Shown: positions 56,023-64,000 of the stretch, one piece after another
Position numbering within the stretch: position 1 is the first letter of the stretch
Layout of the letters: the number at the start of each line of letters is the position of its first letter
DNA from: Wuchereria bancrofti
Lineage: Eukaryota > Nematoda > Chromadorea > Rhabditida > Onchocercidae
Direction of reading: 5' to 3'
NCBI GenBank assembly: GCA_005281725.1
Contig: SSBO01000001.1
Location: 7,643,323-7,707,322 of the forward strand
Length of the DNA stretch: 64,000 bases
Made by a program: the position numbers and the translations under genes
The notes under the pieces: generated by a model
Told to the model about the DNA's origin: nothing
Databases searched by the model: none
Seen by the model: only the letters and a program-made list of their open reading frames with translations

Positions 56023-58680
56023 TTATTCGTCATGGAAATTATCATAATCATACTGGATTCTCTTCTTGATCGGACCTCGAAATCTTTCCGGAGCCAGGAA
56101 TTTCATTTCGCCATCCGCTTTTGCACTTGCCTGGAAATGTTAATTTCAGATTGATCATTTTGATGTTCTTTGGATAAATTTTATTGGAAACGAGTAAAAT
56201 TTGAAATTAAAACTCGTTTTTTTCCGGAATTCTTTAAATGAGAAACAAATTTTGCAAAGCAGTAAATCGATCATGAAACTGAAAAAACAAAAGGTAGATT
56301 ATTAACTTACCTGCAGCACTGGTATACATGCTAGGGCGATAGTTTCAATTTGTTCCGAGTATGTTTGACAGAGTTCGTCAAATTTTAGCACACGAATTTG
56401 ATAACGAAGTGGTTCACACTCGAAAATTCGCTTGCCGATCAATTTAGGTGGTGGATGCGCGCACATGCAGCGCACTTCCGCGAGAGCTGCCGGAACTCTC
56501 TTAAAATATTAAATATACGAACTACGATCTTAGAATAGTATTGTACATAAAGTGAGGGAATGACAGATCATTTTCCTGTGATTGCCTTGAATGTTTCGAT
56601 TTAGTGGGTGACCAACCAATGATGCGTTTCCTTCAAACTATTTCAAAACATTCAAAGAAATTATTTATGATTGCATTTTCTGAAACGTTTTTTGTTGATC
56701 AATTGAGTGTAAAAAATACATTTTACCTGTGCTATTTTGTGGGGTTATTTGTTTGAAATTGGATTGCAAATGAAAATCTATCAATAGAGAGACGACTAAA
56801 TCCGGTACTCCGGAATTCTGATCATTGCTAAATTCTCCCCGTCCTTCCAATATAAGATATAATTCTGATGGAAGTATTGATTACTCGTGACAATTATGGT
56901 AATTATCAAAATATTGGAACTAAACTGATAAATAACTCCGTTATCAATCATTTTGACAAAAACACTTTTTAATTGACAACAAATTTTATTCAACTGATTG
57001 TTTTAGTTAATTTTGGGTTTCACAGCGTTCAAAGTCACATTTCGGGCTGTTTGTCACTGTAAAAAGATTGTGCTGATTTTGTCAAAGAATAAAAATTTCA
57101 ATTTCAGTTTTTCCTTTCGCGTCTTTCTGCTCATTCGTTCACATTGCAACAGTGCAATTCCTCTCATCGAAGCGATTTATCATTTTTTTGCTTCGTTTTG
57201 TTTTTCAGTGTAAAAATCAATTAAAATTGGTACAAAAGAATATGATTGATCGTAAATTGACAAGAAATTGTGGCATTTAAAACCTCAGTCATGCGAAGGC
57301 AAATGTGCAAACCGGAATTTAGAGATATCTTCCGAAGAAACGTTCCTGACGTAAATCTTTAAATCACGCTTAGGTCCGCATTGTAGACAAACACGTCAAA
57401 TCTGTCCACATAAAAAGGTGAGAACGTACCAACGGATTATAATTCAGAAAATATTCGAAATAACACAATGCGCGTTCTCTCAGTGGTACTTCCGGTGTTA
57501 TTGCTGGAAGTTCCGGTGTTCCGCAGTCAGCGACTCCATGGCTTACTTGTTCTCCGTCCTTCAGTGCATTTAACTAAAGTAAAGGATGCATAAAGAACAC
57601 TGGTGAAATCCCACAAATGATTCGTTTCAAAATATTCAAAGAAGTTTATAAGATTAGAGAAGGACTTACGATGAACTGAACTTTAAGTTCCGCGGTGCTT
57701 TTTTATTCCGCCCGCAAAAATGGAACGACATTTTTCTTCTGGCATAAGCATAAGCAAAATTTTTGAGATTTGGAAAAAAAATTTTTTTTTGTAATATTAA
57801 TTTTTTGCAATAAATCGAAAGTTACAGTCAAAGAAATTATATATATATATATATTCAGCTCAGTTTCAGTTTTCAACATTCTTTCTCCTACCTTGTTTGC
57901 CTTTTTTTTTATTCCCAATAATTCGAAAAAGGTAAACGGAACTGAATTATCTCTCTGTATCTCTTCCCGGTGTAATATATTCTTTTGTGGAAAATTATCC
58001 CTTTGTGGTTGCTTTTTAGTGATAATCTGAGATTTCCTATTTGCAAAATTACTTTGAATGGAAGATCGACCGTCTTCTAGGATAATTTATTCCAATTGAA
58101 ATGATTCAGATAAATTAATTGTTAATTTGCCACATAGGCACACCTATTGTTACACCTTTTGTCACAGTTCTCATTTAAAATGTGTGATAAATCGATGTCA
58201 AAGTTAAACTTTGGGGAAGGAAAAGTTGCAACAGCGTAGCAAAAACTGAAATAATGCACGAAATAAATGCCCGCAGGATTCCTTCAAAAGTAAATAATTT
58301 ACTCTGACCTGTAAATTCAGTAACGATTGCTGATAAATGGGCGCAATGGGAGTATAATGTGAGGCATTCTTTCTGTGCAACCATTCCGCAAAACTCTGGT
58401 GATGATCTCTTTTGATGTAGCGGTAGAAGCATTCTGAATCCCTTCCTGATTCCAAAAATGTGTTAGCGACGTATTGTCCGTTACTGAAAATGCGACAGCA
58501 AATGATGCTTATGCAGATTATCAGCTTATCATTTCATACTTTTTTCAAATGATTTTACCCTACCAATAATTATTGTTGCCTTAAATTGCATATACCTGAA
58601 TACCTTTTAAAGTCATTGAATCCAATTAAAATCATAAGCCAAAATGGCTGCTCCAATATCAAAGTTAGCAAGGCCAGTGT
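56023..58680 (-). CDS. IL-17-like cytokine candidate, copy 2 (5' end unresolved)
   Basis: Exons 58680-58604, 58483-58309, 57573-57430, 56499-56311 and 56130-56023. Sequence and splice sites match copy 1 with no difference seen, so the predicted protein is the same. Unlike copy 1, upstream DNA continues unbroken to the right, making this the better copy for finding the true start. An ATG-initiated minus-strand frame lies within about 58740-58850, but it does not look like a signal peptide and its donor is weak, so I did not add it. Identical coding, intron and flanking DNA means either a very recent duplication or conversion, or an assembly duplicate. Confidence 0.6.
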
Positions 58681-61600
58681 CTGAAAATAATAAATAATAT
58701 ATCTATATTGTACAACATGATATACCTATTTAAATTTCGTGAAAGACTTTAATTTTTGTTTCAATTGCTATCGTCAATTCATTTAAAAAAGTTAGTGGAC
58801 AAATTATAACAAAATATTTAAATATATATTTTGTACTCATCAGAATATTATTAGTTCAGATAACTGAACAATATTTTTGTTATTTGTATAACATATTAAT
58901 TTATTATTCTCATAACGAATTATTCATTTCTCGTTTTTAGATATAATTAAGTTAGCAACTCGCTTGTCTAAATTAAATAAATAAATGAATAAATAAAATA
59001 AATAAGCAAATATAAATATATAAATATAAAACATTTGATTTAGAATAATTTTTTATTATATCATACTTTAGTCATCTATCATACAACTCTTGATCGTCTA
59101 GTTATTTACCTAAAACATACACAATTATTACTCATATCATGTGGTACTTTTCCGCCTACATTATTGTTTATGTACTTTTGTTATTAAAATAATTATTATA
59201 CTTGTACAAATATGAAATTAGCAGCTAGTCATAACTTTTAATTAAATGTGCAATTAGCTAATTATTATGTTAACTATTAGCAGCTAGGTCTACCCTTAAT
59301 TAATCCTAATTGTTTGCTATTAGTGATAATCTTAACTTATAATTGTAATGATTTGTCACTTCTCGAAATAACAACGACTGATTATTTATCAAAATATTCC
59401 ATCGATACATTAATTCTGCCCTATATTTTATTTAGTGCAAAAAAAAGAAAATAGAAAAGCAAAAAACTAATTTCATTTCAAAATTTCCTTACAATACAAC
59501 AAAATCAAACCGTGCAAAAGAATTAGTTAATTACTGAATGATTTTTGTGATTTGTTAATTATTCTAAACTCTTTGGAATGATTTGATTTTTCTAAAAAAT
59601 GCATGTAGAAATTACATATAAATGATATTTTCAGTCTAAATTCTCTCCTACTTATGTTTTTAGGTAAAATTAAGAAGAAATTTTGCCATGTGATAAAAAT
59701 GTTAGTGTACCAAATGTTTTACATGTAATATGAGTAAATCACGAATAATATGATAAGCTGATCTGCTAATGAAATGCTAATGAAATAAACGAACTTGAGA
59801 ATTGTCACATGAAATGCTTTGAAATAACCATTTTACGAAAATTTACGCATATATATATATATATATAATTATACTCATGTTCATCATATATTATTCAAAA
59901 CTAACAACTTATTTTATCCATTAAAAGGAAAATTGATAAATTTGTACTTTTAAGGAATCTTTTTTCAAAAGTAATCAGATTTTGAATAACTAAGCTATAA
60001 AAGTACATTTTGTGATAATTTATGATTTTCGACTTCTTACACTTTTTGTTCTTTTAATTTTCATCTTTTTTAACTCTGAATTCGTTCTTGCCTTTATGCA
60101 TGTTAATTATTTCAACACCATTTTGAACAGCACTGGAACTAAATTTAGTGACTTGCGTTTGATAACTGAAAAACACAACGTAGAACTAGAATTATAATAT
60201 AATTAAAAAATTCACTCAATTTTTTAAGTAAAGAATTAATCGAGTAATATATGAAAAATTGGAATATTATAGATATATTCAATTAATCACATTCGATTTG
60301 ATGTAAATTTTCTCTCAGTGTTTGCTAGCAAATGCCGTTTTGCTTGTAAAACTTGAATTATCTTTTATTGATATCAAATTTCGTTATATTTCTGTCATTT
60401 ATTTAATTCCACTAAACGACAATTTCTTTGGCGAAACAATCCACTTCTGATGATTCTAAAAATTATTCTGCTCTTTTTTTTTCTTCTTGATATTTCATTA
60501 TAATGGAAAATGCATTCTAAAATATTTCCATATTTTTTTATATGCTTTAAATACTTTCAAATTACATCCTTGACAAATAATTTGCAGTTTAGTTTCTAGC
60601 TAAAGTATCATTAATTGTTTCATTTGTTCTAGTACTAGTACAATCGCTTTTACAGATATTTCTACCAAAATTTAAAAAAAACTTTGCTTGGATAACAAAG
60701 CATTTTAGGCTAGCTTGCCTTTTTTTTAAATTTCTAATCACTTTTTAAAAATTACTTTTCCAACATATTTACCCATCAATCATAGAGTTATAAAGCTATA
60801 TGATTTACCTAAATAATATTATCATTTACCATATATAATAAATAGGAAGAAATATATAAGAAATAGGAAGAAAACAATTTAGTAAAAAAAAAGAAATACT
60901 TGCATTTTTTAAAATTTATTGATTTGTTACGGAATCTACATAATATAATAATAAGTATTCAGGTTTTCTTTATCATTTTCTGCTCTAAATGTTAAATAGT
61001 CGTTACAAATTTCTTCTATATTATACTGCGTGTTGAACAAACTGCTACCATAGTATTGTGTCCGGTCATACCATATCCAGTTAGTACTGTGTTCCGCATA
61101 AAACACTATTCGTCCGCGCGTTCTATTCCATAGTATAACTGCAAGCATATTTCCTCGTTATTGTCATCAGTCAAGACTATTTGCACAGCATTCCATTATG
61201 ACTACTCATTTGCAGTACTGTATTCCGCATAGCATCACTCAAAACTATTTGCATAGCATTCCGTTATGACTACTCATTTGCAGTACTGTATTCCGCATAG
61301 CATCACTCAAAACTATTTGCATAGCTTTCCGTTATGACTATTCATTTGCAGTACTGTATTCCGCATAGCATCACTCAAAACTATTTGCATAGCATTCCGT
61401 TATGACTATTCATTTGCAGTACTGTATTCCGCATAGCATCACTCAAAACTATTTGCATAGCTTTCCGTTATGACTATTCATTTGCAGTACTGTATTCCGC
61501 ATAGCATCACTCAAAACTATTTGCATAGCTTTCCGTTATGACTATTCATCGTTGTTAAATATATTAAACAAACTAATATCATTATACGTTGTCCGGTAAA

Positions 61601-61808
61601 GACTACTTTTGCGGCTTATCATTACAGCTATTCATTTATAGTGCTATATTTAATAAATGTATTATTACACTTCAATTTGTCATGCTGTAATGTGCAATCT
61701 TAAGTGAAAACATGCATTCATACATGTAATAATTTGTATATAAAGTGTTTCTATTTTACTTCAATTTTGAATTAATACAGTGAATTCTTTAGAAATAATT
61801 TTATAATT
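58681..61808. other. AT-rich spacer with a satellite array
   Basis: No recognised gene. A TATA-like CTATAAAAG lies at 59994, followed by a 61-codon open frame at 60012-60197 with a hydrophobic start. It begins with GTG, not ATG, and has an upstream stop and no splice support, so I do not call it a gene. An AT run lies at about 59849-59870. Confidence 0.5.
61170..61548. repeat. 68-bp satellite-like tandem array, over five copies
   Basis: The block TACTGTATTCCGCATAGCAT recurs at 61216, 61284, 61352, 61420 and 61488, exactly 68 bp apart. Variants differ at a few positions (CATTCCG or CTTTCCG; ACTACTC or ACTATTC). Decayed units appear to flank it on the left (from about 61078) and right (to about 61640). 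Confidence 0.95.
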
Positions 61809-61871
61809 ATGAATAATAATGGTATGCGCTGTGGATTGGCTGTTTTGTTATGGTTAGCGTTTGTGGCTTTG
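61809..61871 (+). CDS. Likely first exon of a secreted-protein gene, continuing rightward
   Basis: An ATG opens 21 codons with a typical signal-peptide core (GLAVLLWLAFVAL), ending at a strong GTAAGT donor in phase 0. A TATA-like GTATATAAAG lies at 61737, and an acceptor-like TAATACAG ends at 61781, just before the ATG, as expected for leader trans-splicing. The next exon is not certain. One phase-compatible candidate is 62791-62938 after TTTTTCAG, open for about 49 codons to a stop, but it has no family match. The gene may run past the window end. Confidence 0.45.
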
Positions 61872-62982
61872 GTAAGTAACCAATACACCAACTGAATCCG
61901 AAATGGAATACGATTAGTTACTGTCTTTCGGGATGATTGCTTCCCGAGAGATTTCACAAACAATATTTGTGTTTTCTTTAGGATTTTCCGATATATCATA
62001 TAAAATTTTATTTAGTATGTAGCAATTTTCTATATTTTTTTAGTTTTATATTCCACAATAATCTAAAATCATTTTTCGATTGTTTATATGACTTTTTTGC
62101 AAATGATCTCTTTACGATATCGAGCTATATTTTGGTAATTTTAGCCATACTTAGCTAATTAAATCCTAACTTAGCTAATAAAAAAGCACTGATATTTTTG
62201 TTGACTTCCAGATTATTAATCGGTTATAAGCTAAAGAGGGAAAAGAAACGAAATATTAAGGAAAAAAAAACAGTTATTATCAATGCAATATATTGTAGTT
62301 TAAAAAAGTACGGAAGAAAATATTTCATTTCTATTTTATGTGATAATAATACCATGGTGCTAAATTTTTAGCTCTTTAGCTTTGCTTAGTTTGAGCCAGT
62401 CTTGCAACTCATTGTGGCAATGATTTTAGCGCATAGATGTTGATGACATCCTTGCTAACATTTCTTCTAAATTATATCTGTGGGATACAAATTACATTCA
62501 TACATTAGTTAGTTAATTTGGTCAAGCTTCCTCTTCACATAACAGTTTGCATTAATTACAATAAAAAATGAACAATTGGAAAGTTAATAAAAAAAAGCAA
62601 AATAATTGCTAATTTTAATTGCAACTTTACAGCACCTTTAGAATAGTAAAAAACTTTACGTTAATGAATATTACTTTAAGTATAAAAATTACTCGGATTA
62701 AAAGTATTAAAATTGGCAATAGTACATGTATTAACAGCACCATAACAGTTTGCATTAAGAATTGATCATTTGACAAATATCAATTTTTCAGACTACGCTT
62801 ACAATTTCAACCAGTCAAACTATATTCTTAATTTACATATTAATTAGCCTTACCGTATTATTTAAATCTCATGGCAATTCCTATGGACATTATAGGATAA
62901 TGTGTGAAATAATGATAAGCGATATGCTCAATCACTGGTGAACTTGAATTGTTTATCTCTAACCTTTCGCTTCACATTATTA

Positions 62983-63012
62983 CCTACGGTATACCATAGT
63001 TAGCAATTAGTT
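62983..63012. repeat. Dispersed 31-bp repeat with inner palindrome, copy 1
   Basis: ACCTACGGTATACCATAG followed by TTAGCAATTAGTT. The same string is at 63952-63982. The core CTACGGTATACCATAG is an almost perfect palindrome centred on GGTATACC. Confidence 0.8.
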
Positions 63013-63951
63013 CACACTTATGGTTGTATTTGTTGAGTATTGGCTTATTTGTACAGCATCTGCTGGCTGTGTGGCTAATTGCTTGAATCTTGTAGAACTG
63101 TTAGCAGCTAGCACTGTTATCTCTGTTTCAAAGTTAAATGTTGAGTAAAAATTTCAAAAAATAATAGTGAAATCATGCTTATTCATTGGAAAGACAATGT
63201 TGAAGTTGAAAAACTAATCGGTTAGTAATAGTTATTTGTTCATTTAATTTTTAAGAAATTGGTATTGAAATTGGTAAAAAGGTGATAAAATGATTATTTT
63301 GCAATATGAAAATTGGTAAAAAATTAACAAAAAGTTGGTAAAAAGGTGAAAAAATAATTTATTACCCATAGTAATATGCAATATGCAAATAAATTTTAAT
63401 CAATTAAGATGCTTTATTTATATAGTTATATTATCAGGATTTGTTTGGTTCATAGATAAATTATCATGTTTCATTTTATATGAATAATCTATTAGGTTTT
63501 AATTTATTGATAATTTGTTATAATTCAGGTCATTTTAGATTTACCGTTTTATTCTAAATGATAATTTCTTAAGCAAAATTTATCAAATTAAATTTGTATT
63601 TCATTCAAGTATGTAGTAATGAATGAAGAATAACATTTAATAGCATTGAAAGAATTTGAAAAAACAAATTTTGTCATCCAATTTTAAAGTGATAAATGAA
63701 GAACTATTTTTTTTGTTTGTTTTTTTTATATACACTGAATGCATTTTGTTTGTTTTTAAATTATTAACGAATTTTCTCTTTTCATCGAAGCTTACCAGTA
63801 ATACTGAACTTAGTCTGAGAGCAAAAAAAACAAAACATTTTTGTTAAATGCAAAAAAATAAAATAATGGATTATTTTGAACAAATCATATTCTTTTGGTA
63901 TTCAGAAAAAAATTTTTAAAATCTTTCATCGTTTTTTGCTTATCATAAACA

Positions 63952-63982
63952 CCTACGGTATACCATAGTTAGCAATTAGTTT
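63952..63982. repeat. Dispersed 31-bp repeat with inner palindrome, copy 2
   Basis: Second direct copy, 969 bp to the right of the first and close to the window edge, so more copies may follow outside. Confidence 0.8.
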
Positions 63983-64000
63983 TACGGTACACAATATACT

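Larger units (their letters stand above)
55128..59036. repeat. Duplicated block D, second copy
   Basis: Counterpart of 44310-48238 (offset 10818). It holds the last transporter exon and the whole second IL-17-like gene, and runs on without a gap into unique sequence. Confidence 0.92.
61872..64000. other. Right-end AT-rich region
   Basis: Probably introns of the gene starting at 61809, or intergenic DNA. Contains the repeated word pair at 62983 and 63951 listed separately. No domain recognised. Confidence 0.4.

Noticed and set aside
60012..60197. Frame with a hydrophobic start after a TATA-like box
   Set aside because: Starts with GTG and has no upstream ATG in frame; not enough support for a gene.
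60936..61148. Minus-strand frame of 70 codons
   Set aside because: Overlaps decayed units of the 68-bp satellite, no recognisable domain, no promoter or acceptor.
62791..62938. Possible second exon of the gene at 61809
   Set aside because: Phase fits, but codon use and content give no support beyond an open frame; mentioned only as a candidate.

Overview
The window looks like nuclear DNA of a parasitic-type nematode, probably a spirurid/filarial relative. The evidence is the strong AT bias, many short exons with nematode-like splice sites (TTTTCAG acceptors, GTAAGT-type donors), acceptor sites just 5' of start codons where a trans-spliced leader would join, and nematode-style secreted proteins. 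Genes were rebuilt by eye from exons whose reading phases fit and whose encoded blocks match known families. The species cannot be named from the sequence alone.

Layout. 1-6563 (-): PHF12-type chromatin reader, ten exons, about 598 aa, with two PHD fingers and a C-terminal FHA-like region. 7591-9123 (+): METTL21-type protein methyltransferase, three exons. 9544-12576 (-): JMJD4-type JmjC oxygenase, six exons, 425 aa. 13575-14647 (+): COMM-domain protein, about 157 aa. 14648-18233: AT-rich spacer with a GC-richer, retroelement-like island near 17 kb. 18234-20282 (-): complete five-exon secreted protein of 173 aa with a signal peptide, two four-cysteine modules and two ShKT domains. 20283-22597: trinucleotide-rich spacer. 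22598-31034 (-): oxysterol-binding protein with PH domain, coiled coil, FFAT-like motif and full lipid-binding domain. 31035-40735: nearly 10 kb without a recognisable gene, holding several satellite-like arrays.

39801-59036 is the most unusual part. It is a tandem duplication in which each unit carries an SLC17-family transporter (+) and, convergent to it, a small secreted-type protein (-) that I read as an IL-17-like cytokine. The outer parts of the two units are practically identical, including introns and intergenic DNA. The middle of the transporter gene has diverged, especially its introns, apart from a few near-identical islands. This looks like two older paralogues with flanks homogenised by gene conversion, or like an assembly problem. 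A single N at 48239 is followed directly by a third, truncated copy of one IL-17-like exon, so the middle junction needs caution.

59037-64000 holds AT-rich spacer, a 68-bp satellite, a likely first exon with a signal peptide (61809, +) whose gene probably runs out of the window, and a 31-bp repeat occurring twice near the right edge.

The left-hand genes are arranged in divergent and convergent pairs: PHF12/METTL21 and JMJD4/COMMD start head to head, and METTL21/JMJD4 end tail to tail. They are conserved housekeeping regulators of chromatin, protein methylation or hydroxylation, and endosomal trafficking. The ShKT and IL-17-like genes encode candidate secreted products.
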